A DNA stretch of 64,000 nucleotides from Chlorobiota bacterium (GTDB lineage Bacteria > Bacteroidota > Ignavibacteria > OLB7): NCBI GenBank assembly GCA_028287785.1, contig JAQBOZ010000030.1, forward strand, positions 162,439-226,438, given 5' to 3'. Below the pieces are notes generated by a model. That model saw only the letters and a program-made list of their open reading frames with translations. It was not told the origin of the DNA and made no database searches. Of the stretch, positions 38,901 to 46,406 are shown one piece after another; the first letter of the stretch is position 1; each line of letters begins with the position of its first letter. A program made the position numbers and the translations under genes.

Positions 38901-41560
38901 CGCTTACCACGGTCTTCACGCACGATCACTACGGCCCATCCACCCACCAGCAGGCGGGTCTCTACGCCGGTCTGCTGATCGAGCCGCAGGGCTCAACCTG
39001 GCTGGACCCGATCTCCGGCGTGACGATGGGAAGCCGCGCCGACGATGGCGGCCCCACAAGCTGGCAGGCGAATATCATCGGCCAGAACCAGTCGAAGAGC
39101 TACAGGGAGTTCGCGCTGGAGTTCCAGGATCTTCAGCTTGCCTACTTCGCCAACAGCATCAACACGATGAGCCCCTATCCGGTCTTTCCGGGGAGCGTTA
39201 CCCCCGCGTTCCTCGCGGCGGTGAACAGCTACACCGGATGGAGCAGCCAGAACCAGTCGATCAACTCGCCGGCGAACGGCGCGCAGCTCATCAGCGGCAA
39301 CAGCGCCGGGACGTATTCGCTCAACTACCGTAACGAGCCTGTTCCGCTACGCATCGGCGCCACGAGCGGTGTGACGCCGCCGAACGGCGGAACCGTCATG
39401 CCGGCGCCGGGGCTGGCCGGGGATCTGGCCTACGCGTTCGTGACCGATACAAGCGTGGTAAAGCGGTACGATCCCGCCTTCAACACGCAGCCGGTGCTTG
39501 GCTCGAATATCACGTCCGGCTCCACCTTCACCTTCCCGAGCGCGGCACTGACGCCGGGGATGACGGCGGGCGATCCGTTTACGCCGCTGCTCCGCGCCTA
39601 TCAGAACGACAGCATCCAGATCCGCACGCTTGTGGGCGCACATCTGCTGACGCACGTCTTCAACCTGAACGGGCTTCGCTGGCTTTTCGAGCCGGCATTT
39701 GCCAACTCAGGCTACAAGTCCAGCCAGGAGATGTCGCTCTCCGAGCATTTCGAGATGTTCTTCAAGCTGCCGGTGACGCCGCGTCCGGCGCCGCAGACAT
39801 CATCGACCGATTATCTCTATCGCCCCAGCTCCGATGCTCAGGGGATGATCAACGGCGTCTGGGGGCTGATGCGCGCCTATCCCACCCAGACCAAGCTCCC
39901 CGATCTGCTCCCGCTCCCGAACAATCCCTCGGGGGGATATGCCTCGGGTCCGCAGGGTTGCGGATGCCCGCCGTCCGGCGCCCCGCTCCGCTACGATACG
40001 GTGGTGGCGCTCACGGCCCGGCAGGCGCTGAAGAGCGCGGGCGGCGCCCTTGTCTACAATTCCAGGACCGGCTTCGCCGATCCGAACGCGCTGATGTTCT
40101 TCCGGCTGCGCGATGTTGACACCACCAAATGGCAGCTCCGGTCCACATCGAACGTGGAGCCTCTTATCCTCCGCGCAAGGGCCGGCGACTGCTACATGGT
40201 GACGGTGAAGAACCGGTTCCAGCCGACCGACTCCGCGTTCCTGAAGACGGTTTCCACCGAGCAGTTCGAGAACAACCAGATCGGCTCATCGTTCGGCATG
40301 CTCCCGTCGAAATCCGTCTCGCTCAGTCCCGAGCTGGTCTCGGTGAACGTGACCACGGACTACGGCTACAACGTCGGCCTGAACCCGATTCAGACGATCG
40401 CGCCGGGAAGCGACAGAACCTACTCCTGGTACATGGGCGTCTGGAGGACGAACACCGGAACGCAGACCGCCGTCCCGGTCGAATTCGGCACGGTGCCGCT
40501 GCTGGCTCCCGACCCGCTGGTGCAGTACACGAGCGGCCTGTATGGGACGCTGATCGTCGAGCCCCAGGGATCGCTCTGGGTGGAGGATTCCAACTCGCAC
40601 GCGTCGGCAACCGTTGTCTCCGCCACCAAGTCACCCCTCTTCCGGGAGTTTGTGATGGTGCATAGCGATGGCGTTACCAGCAAGGGGGCTAACTCCCAGT
40701 CCGGCACCAACACGATGGCGGTGAACTACCGCACCGAGCCTATCATCAGCCGGTATCCGGTGGGGACGAACAGCAATCTCAATCTGACCGATATCTCCGC
40801 GGCGCTTACCGATTCGCTGGTGGGAGGCCCGCCGCAGACGCCGACGTTCGTGGCCTTTGCCGGGGAGCCGCTCCGCATCCGCCTGATGACGCCGAACAGC
40901 TCCGGCAACGAGGTTATCTGGACACTGCACGGCCATGTGTGGCAGGAGGAGCCGTATATCAACGGTTCCACCGCGATCGGACGGAACGATACATCGCAGT
41001 GGCAGGGCTCGCGCCCGCAGTTGAACGCGCTCACGGCCTACGATCTCCCGATCAGCAGCGCCGGCGGTGCGTTCAAGCAGCCGGGTGAGTATATCTACCG
41101 CTCCTACATCCAGAAGAACTTCAGCGTCGGCTCGTGGGGGCTGGTGAAGGTGACGCCAACGGGGGCCAACGATGCAATCGCCATCTCCGATGCCGAGGTG
41201 GTCCCCACCGGGGTGAATCTGAAGGGGGTCAACACGGTGAGCCCCGGCACCGGCGCATTTGCGCGGCAGGTGAAGGTGTATGCAGTGAACGGGAAGGAAC
41301 GGCAGGAGGTTGGAACGGCCAACGTCGATCCGAAGACCGGGACGTGGAGCCTGAAGGGAACGAACAAGGCGCTGGTGCAGGTGCTGCAGAAGGGCGGCTC
41401 GATTGCCGTGGAGTCGGATCGTGGAGGAAAGAAGCTCTACTCCGTGATGGCGGTCAAGCGGATCGATGCTCAGAACCCGCCGGCGCGCGCCGTGCTCCCG
41501 GCTCCCCGTGCGCCCCATACCAGCACTCGCGGCCTGCTGCCAGCGGGTGAGAAGCCGTAA
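35981..41560 (+). CDS. Giant multicopper oxidase (MofA/McoA-like), secreted
   Basis: The 1859-residue product begins with a signal peptide (about 12-31, ending TVAAQ). Many cupredoxin-like domains follow, with recognisable copper ligands: HVHHQHAH at 502-509, the type-1 signature H556-C-H-F-Y-P-H562-x4-M567, H863-x-H865, H981-x-H983, H1221/H1225 and H1650-x-H1652. The N-terminal block (DDGSWAGSNPSGLVAPGQST, GQLEMGMFGTLVVEP, AEWYRSQV) looks like the very large multicopper oxidases typified by MofA of Leptothrix and McoA of Pseudomonas, implicated in Mn(II) oxidation. Predicted to oxidise a metal or organic substrate outside the inner membrane; the substrate is inferred only. GGAG precedes the ATG. 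Downstream copper-chaperone and cytochrome genes support the copper-redox role. Confidence 0.85.
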   Translation: MRIGHCVRTNFVRPLLILSTLIGVAGTVAAQPKVQRQVTAHVVALDQPIMYNRMGATQPAGMIFALQRDVSLINPGLGYVPGNVYLREGKRPRPIVLRLNQGDQLTVYFTNCLTPNTPTAQLKPFPPDSVALSTVAAGKSATAPLTREAGIHVMGMEVVSGITDDGSWAGSNPSGLVAPGQSTVYKTFAEQEGSFLLFSTAANLGGPTDNAGQLEMGMFGTLVVEPTGAEWYRSQVARTDLLAAATSWVNEQGQPVATGAGLPIINYAATYKSGPFSGSPVLSMLQNFKKSYAADSNEIIYSDLTAVITGPNAGRFPTSNPSPSFYPNPAYPDRFQPYREVVIHYHEAQNAVQAFPIFYQSSMAQVVGAGADKFAINYGTGGIGAEIYGNRIGVGPMANCVDCAYEEFFLSAWAVGDPAMIVDVPANASGTSQSAVNATLNAMWLDGIANKSSGTEPPLDSANNGYKATKAFYPDDPSNVYHSYMDDHIKFRISHGGAFITHVHHQHAHQWLHTPNSDNSEYLDSQTLSPGSSFTLEMVYGGSGNRNKTVGDQIFHCHFYPHFAEGMWGMWRVHDVFEAGTQLDGNGRPTPGSRALPDAEIKTGTPIPAIVPMPTIAMAPIPAAVSINSNGQIVVSDTTRSPGFPFYIPGIAGSRAPHPPMDFAQGSIYDSTGKVIGTGALDGGLPRHVIAGGVVEFHNESATDWTKIIGDLVAVVLPENGTPVEQIAMATHAIRNHQTVTPDGGKPATFVLNGLPPVSGAPFADPAVNDSGQPVGTKRVYKAAVIQRDAVFNKKGWHTPQQRMITLWDDVASTVSGSRPPQPFFFRANSDEYVEFWHTNLVPEYYELDDFQVRTPTDILGQHIHLVKFDVTASDGAANGFNYEDGTFSPDVVRERISGINNGGKQYTYKFVPGAPVSDTTKYTQNPTPLKPQFPNPVWGKPPSYNNQSWIGAQTTIQRWFADPLLNNNGFDRTLTTVFTHDHYGPSTHQQAGLYAGLLIEPQGSTWLDPISGVTMGSRADDGGPTSWQANIIGQNQSKSYREFALEFQDLQLAYFANSINTMSPYPVFPGSVTPAFLAAVNSYTGWSSQNQSINSPANGAQLISGNSAGTYSLNYRNEPVPLRIGATSGVTPPNGGTVMPAPGLAGDLAYAFVTDTSVVKRYDPAFNTQPVLGSNITSGSTFTFPSAALTPGMTAGDPFTPLLRAYQNDSIQIRTLVGAHLLTHVFNLNGLRWLFEPAFANSGYKSSQEMSLSEHFEMFFKLPVTPRPAPQTSSTDYLYRPSSDAQGMINGVWGLMRAYPTQTKLPDLLPLPNNPSGGYASGPQGCGCPPSGAPLRYDTVVALTARQALKSAGGALVYNSRTGFADPNALMFFRLRDVDTTKWQLRSTSNVEPLILRARAGDCYMVTVKNRFQPTDSAFLKTVSTEQFENNQIGSSFGMLPSKSVSLSPELVSVNVTTDYGYNVGLNPIQTIAPGSDRTYSWYMGVWRTNTGTQTAVPVEFGTVPLLAPDPLVQYTSGLYGTLIVEPQGSLWVEDSNSHASATVVSATKSPLFREFVMVHSDGVTSKGANSQSGTNTMAVNYRTEPIISRYPVGTNSNLNLTDISAALTDSLVGGPPQTPTFVAFAGEPLRIRLMTPNSSGNEVIWTLHGHVWQEEPYINGSTAIGRNDTSQWQGSRPQLNALTAYDLPISSAGGAFKQPGEYIYRSYIQKNFSVGSWGLVKVTPTGANDAIAISDAEVVPTGVNLKGVNTVSPGTGAFARQVKVYAVNGKERQEVGTANVDPKTGTWSLKGTNKALVQVLQKGGSIAVESDRGGKKLYSVMAVKRIDAQNPPARAVLPAPRAPHTSTRGLLPAGEKP

Positions 41561-41583
41561 TTCCGGATCAATCAATCAGTGCT

Positions 41584-41609
41584 CCCGCCGGAGCTCTCTC
41601 TCCGGCGGG
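41584..41609 (+). terminator. Strong hairpin between the oxidase and propeller genes
   Basis: A perfect 10-bp stem (CCCGCCGGAG with CTCCGGCGGG, 6-base loop CTCTCT) lies in the 80-bp gap. It is followed by TTGG rather than a full U-run. It may be a partial terminator or RNA-processing site that sets the ratio of oxidase to downstream proteins. Confidence 0.5.
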
Positions 41610-41640
41610 TTGGTCGGATCGTGCAGCTAACGAGGAAATC

Positions 41641-43626
41641 GTGGTGATGAGATCGTTCCTTGCGTGTGGCGGAGCAACCCGGCATCGCACCCTGCTCGCG
41701 GCTCTGGTGATCGTGGCGCTTGCCCCGATCCTGGCGGCGGCGCAGGGGAGCGGGCCGTATCGGCGGAGCGTGGTGGATCAGGGAATACGGGTCGTGCTGT
41801 CGATCGACCATATCGATCCGGGGAAGCCGGCCGGCCTGTTCAGGGAGGGGGATGACGTCCGCTTCCGATTCGCGATCTCCGATACCGCGAGCGGGAAGCC
41901 CGTGCAGGGGGCATCCCCGGCGGCCTGGATGGACCCGCATCGCCCGGAGCAGGACGGGGGGCCGAAATCGTGCTCGGAAAAGGTCGCGCGCTTCCTTGGC
42001 GGCAGTTATCTGAGCCGGGCGGAGCTTGACCTCAACGTCTACTACGTGCTGGTGATGAACGATGACGCCACCATCACCGTCGTCGATCCCCTCTTCGGGT
42101 TCGGCTCCACCAAGCTCCTGTCGCTGGTGCAGCTGGCAAGCCCCGGAAAGGACTGGGCGATGACATCGCGCGAGGACAGGGTCTTTGTGTCGATGCCCGA
42201 TTCCCACGCGGTGGCCGTTGTGCGGACCGACTCGTGGGGGGTGGAGAAGAATATCGATATCGTGGTGGCGCCGTACAGAACCGTCATCCAGCCGGACGGG
42301 CGCTATCTGTGGGTTGGCTGCGATGATGGCGATGCCGATCATTCCGGCGTGGCGGTGATCGACGTGGATGCCGGCCGTCTCGTCGCCAGGATACCGACCG
42401 GCCGCGGACATCATGATATCGTGGTGGATAACGAGGGACGGTTTGCGTACGTGACCAACAGCGTGGAGGGGACCATCTCGGTGATCGATGCCCGGAAGCT
42501 GGTGAAGCTGCGCGATGTGTCGGCGGGGGCGCGCCCCGTCTCCATCTCCTATTCCGCCGTCGCCCGCGCCGCGTATGCCGTGGATGAAGCCTCCGGCGAT
42601 ATCACCGTGGTCGATGGCGGCCGCGATCGCTCGGCCGGCCGCATCCGTACCGAGGCGGGGGCCGTGCAGATAGCGTTTGCGCCGGGCGGGCGTTTCGGTT
42701 TCATCGTCGATCCCATCACCGATCGCATTCATATCCTGGATGCCTCCAGCAACAGAATCGTTCAGAGCGGCAAGGTGGACTCCATGCCGGAGTCGGTCTT
42801 CTTCTCGGCGGGGCTGGCGTATGTCCGCCACGCGAAGAGCGATCTGATTTTGATGATCCCGCTCGATCAGGTCGGGCACGAGGGGGAGCCGATCCCGGTT
42901 GTCGATCTCCCCGGCGGGCAGCATCCGGCCGGAACGTGCGCTCATCCGACCCTTGCCGCCGGAATCGTTCAGGCCCCCGGCGACAATGCCGTGCTTATCG
43001 CCAACCCGCTCGACAAGACAGTGTATTATTATACCGAGGGGATGGCCGCGCCGATCGGGAGTTTCAGCAATTACGGTCGCGAGGCCCGCGCGGTGCAGGT
43101 GGTGGACAGAAGCCTGCGGGAACGCTCCCCCGGCGTCTACGAAACCGTCGCGAAGCTGGGGCATTCCGGCCCGTACGATATCCCCTTCTTTCTGGATGCC
43201 CCGCGCCTGATCCATTGTTTCGAGATGGCGATACAGGGGGATTCCGCGACCGAGCGGGCGCGCGCGCGGAAGATCGTTGGCCCGGTCGCCGTGGAGCATC
43301 TGACGAAGGGATCGATGGTCCCGGCCGGCACCGAGTTCACGCTCCGGTTCAGGCTTACCGATATCACCACCGGCGCGCCGGTGGTGGGCGCCGGCGACGT
43401 TACGCTGGTCAGCATCCTTTCGCCGGGAACGCGGCGGAGCGATGCCCCCGCCACCGAAACGGCGGAGCCGGGAATCTACCAGGTCACTACGCGGCTGTCG
43501 CAGCCCGGTGCCTACTATCTTTATATCGGCTGCCAGTCGCACGGGCTGGCGATCGATAATCCCCAGTTCAGGGTGCTTGAAGTCACCCGGAGCACAATCT
43601 CCCAGGAACATCATGAGAGCCGTTGA
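41641..43626 (+). CDS. Secreted YncE/cytochrome-d1-like beta-propeller protein
   Basis: The 661-residue product has a signal peptide (about 15-35, ending LAAAQG). An N-terminal beta-sandwich (about 45-130) is followed by a YVTN-type seven-bladed propeller (about 135-470; blades such as GRHVIV-like PDGRYLWVGCDDG, GRFAYVTNSVEGTISVID, PGGRFGFIVDPITDRIHILD). A C-terminal Ig-like domain (about 540-655) ends the protein. No heme motif is seen, although the propeller resembles the d1 domain. Start: GTG with GAGGAAA five bases upstream; an ATG two codons later is possible. Likely a periplasmic partner of the oxidase and SCO proteins. Confidence 0.78.
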   Translation: MVMRSFLACGGATRHRTLLAALVIVALAPILAAAQGSGPYRRSVVDQGIRVVLSIDHIDPGKPAGLFREGDDVRFRFAISDTASGKPVQGASPAAWMDPHRPEQDGGPKSCSEKVARFLGGSYLSRAELDLNVYYVLVMNDDATITVVDPLFGFGSTKLLSLVQLASPGKDWAMTSREDRVFVSMPDSHAVAVVRTDSWGVEKNIDIVVAPYRTVIQPDGRYLWVGCDDGDADHSGVAVIDVDAGRLVARIPTGRGHHDIVVDNEGRFAYVTNSVEGTISVIDARKLVKLRDVSAGARPVSISYSAVARAAYAVDEASGDITVVDGGRDRSAGRIRTEAGAVQIAFAPGGRFGFIVDPITDRIHILDASSNRIVQSGKVDSMPESVFFSAGLAYVRHAKSDLILMIPLDQVGHEGEPIPVVDLPGGQHPAGTCAHPTLAAGIVQAPGDNAVLIANPLDKTVYYYTEGMAAPIGSFSNYGREARAVQVVDRSLRERSPGVYETVAKLGHSGPYDIPFFLDAPRLIHCFEMAIQGDSATERARARKIVGPVAVEHLTKGSMVPAGTEFTLRFRLTDITTGAPVVGAGDVTLVSILSPGTRRSDAPATETAEPGIYQVTTRLSQPGAYYLYIGCQSHGLAIDNPQFRVLEVTRSTISQEHHESR

Positions 43627-44833
43627 TATCTCCCTGCGCCGCGCGCGCGTTATCATCCTTCCGCTGTTGCTTGCCGCGGTTCTCCTTCCGGCCGCATCGT
43701 ACGGTCAGAGCGGGAAAAAGAAAGGGGCATCATCATGCTGCACCCCCGCCGCCGGCGCGTCCAGGGATGCGGGCGTCGTGGCGGGAGGAGTTGAATTCCC
43801 CGACGTAACGCTGCTGGACCAGAACGGCAACCGGACGCGCGTCCGCGATCTGGTGACCGGGAAGGTCGTGGTGATGAACTTTATCTTTACGACATGCACC
43901 ACCATCTGCCCGCCGATGGGGGCTAACTTCGTGAAGCTCAAGGGGATGCTTGGCGACCGCGTGGGGAAGGATGTGGTGATGATCTCCGTCAGCATCGATC
44001 CCACGACCGACACGCCGGCGCGGTTGAAGGCGTGGAGCGAGAAGTTCAACGGCGGGGCCGGCTGGACGCTGCTCACCGGCGAAAAGCGGGACGTGGACAA
44101 TCTTCTCAAAAAGCTGAAGGTCTTCGCGCCCGTCAAGGAGGAGCACGCGCCGATCGTGCTGATCGGGAAGGAGGGGGAGGGGAACTGGATACGGGCCAAC
44201 GGCCTTGCCAGCCCTGACAAACTGGCGTCGATCATCCGTGGCCGCCTTGCCGATGCGTCGGGTTTCACGCGCGATCCCGTTCGCCGCGTCGTGAATCTGG
44301 AGCCGGCGCCGCGGGAGGAGAACCCCGAGCTGAAGTACTTCACCGATGTGAAACTGAAGAACCAGTATGGCGAGGAGATGCGCCTCTACTCCGATCTGCT
44401 TCAGGGGAAGATCGTGGTGATCAACCCGTTCTTCTCCGAGTGCACGGGCAGCTGCCCGGTGATGAACACCACCATGGAGCAGTTGCAGAGCTACCTCGGG
44501 GATCGCGTGGGAAAGGATATCGAGCTGATCTCGATCACCGTCGATCCCGCCAACGATACGCCGGAGAAGCTGGCCGCCTACGCCGAGCGATTCCACGCCA
44601 AACGCGGCTGGTACTTCCTTTCCGGCGATCCGGCGAACGTGGATCTGGCATTGAAGAAGTTCGGCCAGCAGGTGGATGTGCGGGAGAATCACAAGACCAT
44701 CATGCTGATCGGGAATATCCCCACGCGCCTCTGGAAGAAAGTGAACGGCCTGGCGCCGCCAAAGGATATCATCGGCGTGCTGGAGAAGGTGATCCAGGAT
44801 AAGGGGCCGGAGAATAAAGGAACGGAGAAGTGA
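43613..44833 (+). CDS. Tandem SCO1/SenC copper-chaperone protein
   Basis: The 406-residue product carries two complete SCO (thioredoxin-fold) domains in series after a signal peptide. Domain 1 has C95-x3-C99 (TTCTTICPPM) and H178 (EEHAPIVLIG). Domain 2 has C277-x3-C281 (SECTGSCPVM) and H360 (ENHKTIMLIG). Each domain keeps the two Cys and one His that bind copper in SCO1. Single-domain SCO proteins deliver copper to CuA of cytochrome oxidase; a duplicated version beside a multicopper oxidase suggests loading of that enzyme (inference). An extra CC pair follows the signal peptide (ASSCCTP). The start overlaps the propeller gene by 14 bp, with AGGA upstream. Confidence 0.88.
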   Translation: MRAVDISLRRARVIILPLLLAAVLLPAASYGQSGKKKGASSCCTPAAGASRDAGVVAGGVEFPDVTLLDQNGNRTRVRDLVTGKVVVMNFIFTTCTTICPPMGANFVKLKGMLGDRVGKDVVMISVSIDPTTDTPARLKAWSEKFNGGAGWTLLTGEKRDVDNLLKKLKVFAPVKEEHAPIVLIGKEGEGNWIRANGLASPDKLASIIRGRLADASGFTRDPVRRVVNLEPAPREENPELKYFTDVKLKNQYGEEMRLYSDLLQGKIVVINPFFSECTGSCPVMNTTMEQLQSYLGDRVGKDIELISITVDPANDTPEKLAAYAERFHAKRGWYFLSGDPANVDLALKKFGQQVDVRENHKTIMLIGNIPTRLWKKVNGLAPPKDIIGVLEKVIQDKGPENKGTEK

Positions 44834-46386
44834 TGTCCCCCTTACCCCCCCCAATTGCTTTTACTACCAGGCCGCGGTCGCGCATGGGGAGGGCCAGCGG
44901 CCTGATATGCGCGCTGCTGCTGATTCCCCCGACCCTTGTCGCGCTGATGGCCGGCGCCCCGCCCGGCGACGCGACGCCCGAGGAGAAGGGGAAGCGGATC
45001 TACACGTCCGGGACCGGATCATCCGCGAAGCCGATTGTCGCGGTCCTCTCCGGCGCCGAGGTGCCCGCCTCCGTGCTCCCGTGCAAAAGCTGCCACGGCG
45101 CCGACGGCAGGGGACGCCCCGAGGGGGGAATCAGGCCGGCCAATATCACGGCGGACGCGCTCGGCGCCGAGTATCACGATGAAAGCTCCTCCAGCGGGCG
45201 TAAGCGTCCCGCCTACGACGAGCGGAAGCTGAAACGGGCCATCAGCATGGGGCTCGATGCCGGTGGCAATGAGCTTCACAGCGCCATGCCCCGCTACCGG
45301 ATGAGCGCCGAGGATATGGCGAACCTCGTCGCCTACCTGAAGGCGCTTGGCCGGGAACATGAGACGGGGCTGACCGATTCGACGATCGATGTCGGAGCGC
45401 CGGCTGGCGCGCATGGCGCCGCCGGCGACGCGGCGCTCGCGGCGGTCCGCGCCTATTTCGATCAGGTCAACAGCGATGGCGGGATCTACAACCGCGCGCT
45501 TTCGCTCAGCACCGATGGCGGTGCGTTCGCGATGCTGAACTGCGGCGCGGCGGATGATCCGGTGAGCGGCGATCCGGCTATTCCGATCATCGGCGGGACC
45601 TCCGGCGCAGCGGCGGAGCCGGCGCGGGGCGGATCGACCTTCTATCTGATGCCGGGCCTTGCGCGGCAGGCGTGGGCGCTGGTGAGCTATGCCCGTGAGA
45701 ACTTCACCGGCCGCCTGGCGATCGTCCATCCATCGGGTGAGCGCTGGAGCAGGCTGGCCGCCGCGCTGATCGATGACGCCCGCCCGCGCGGTGGCGCCGA
45801 TATCGTGGCCGGGGTTTACGATGCCGATTCCACGCGGCTTGCGGGGATGCTGGAGCGGGAACATCCATCGGCCATCATCATTATCGATCCCGCGCTGGCG
45901 GAGCGGGGAAGCCTTGCGGTTATCGCGCGCGGCGCGCATTCCCCGGCGGTGCTGATGCCGGCGAGCTTCGCGGAGTCCGATCGGTTCGATCCCCCCGGAG
46001 CGTTGGAGGGGCGGATCTATCTCTCATCCCCCGCGTGGCTCTCGTCGGTATCGAGAGGGGGGCTGGAGGGGTACGCGCGGCTGCGCGAGCGGTACCGGCT
46101 GCCGGCGGATCATCTCGGAAGCCAGCTTGTGGCGCTTGCCGGGGCAAGTATTCTGGTGGAGGGGCTGAAGCGCTCGGGTCGCGATCTCAACCGCGAAGCG
46201 CTGGTGGCGCAACTCCAGCAACTGTACGAGTTCGGCACCGGGTTTATTCCCCCCGTCACCTACGGCCCCAATCGGAGGGTCGGCTCGGACAGCATTTATA
46301 TCATTTCGATCGACCCGTCGCGGAAAGGATCGCGTGTCGTCGGCAGTTATCGAAGCCCCGCAACGATGGGGACTGAACAACCCTAG
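44833..46386 (+). CDS. Cytochrome c fused to a periplasmic-binding-protein fold
   Basis: The 517-residue product has an N-terminal membrane or signal segment (about 22-41). A class I cytochrome c domain (about 50-180) carries heme motif C84-K-S-C87-H88 and a candidate axial Met in HSAMPRYRM. A large C-terminal half (about 195-500) has the type 1 periplasmic-binding-protein fold of Leu/Ile/Val-type receptors (IPIIGGTSGAAAEPARGG, RLAIVHPSGERWSRLAAALIDD, SAIIIIDPALAERG). The heme may pass electrons from the multicopper oxidase, and the binding half may sense or hold a substrate (inference). GGAG precedes the ATG, which overlaps the SCO stop (TGATG). Confidence 0.83.
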   Translation: MSPLPPPIAFTTRPRSRMGRASGLICALLLIPPTLVALMAGAPPGDATPEEKGKRIYTSGTGSSAKPIVAVLSGAEVPASVLPCKSCHGADGRGRPEGGIRPANITADALGAEYHDESSSSGRKRPAYDERKLKRAISMGLDAGGNELHSAMPRYRMSAEDMANLVAYLKALGREHETGLTDSTIDVGAPAGAHGAAGDAALAAVRAYFDQVNSDGGIYNRALSLSTDGGAFAMLNCGAADDPVSGDPAIPIIGGTSGAAAEPARGGSTFYLMPGLARQAWALVSYARENFTGRLAIVHPSGERWSRLAAALIDDARPRGGADIVAGVYDADSTRLAGMLEREHPSAIIIIDPALAERGSLAVIARGAHSPAVLMPASFAESDRFDPPGALEGRIYLSSPAWLSSVSRGGLEGYARLRERYRLPADHLGSQLVALAGASILVEGLKRSGRDLNREALVAQLQQLYEFGTGFIPPVTYGPNRRVGSDSIYIISIDPSRKGSRVVGSYRSPATMGTEQP

Positions 46387-46406
46387 CATTACCGGAAGGT
46401 ACTATT

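Noticed and set aside
41572..43656. 694-codon minus-strand open frame
   Set aside because: It is antisense to the propeller gene, which has a signal peptide, YVTN blades and a ribosome-binding site.
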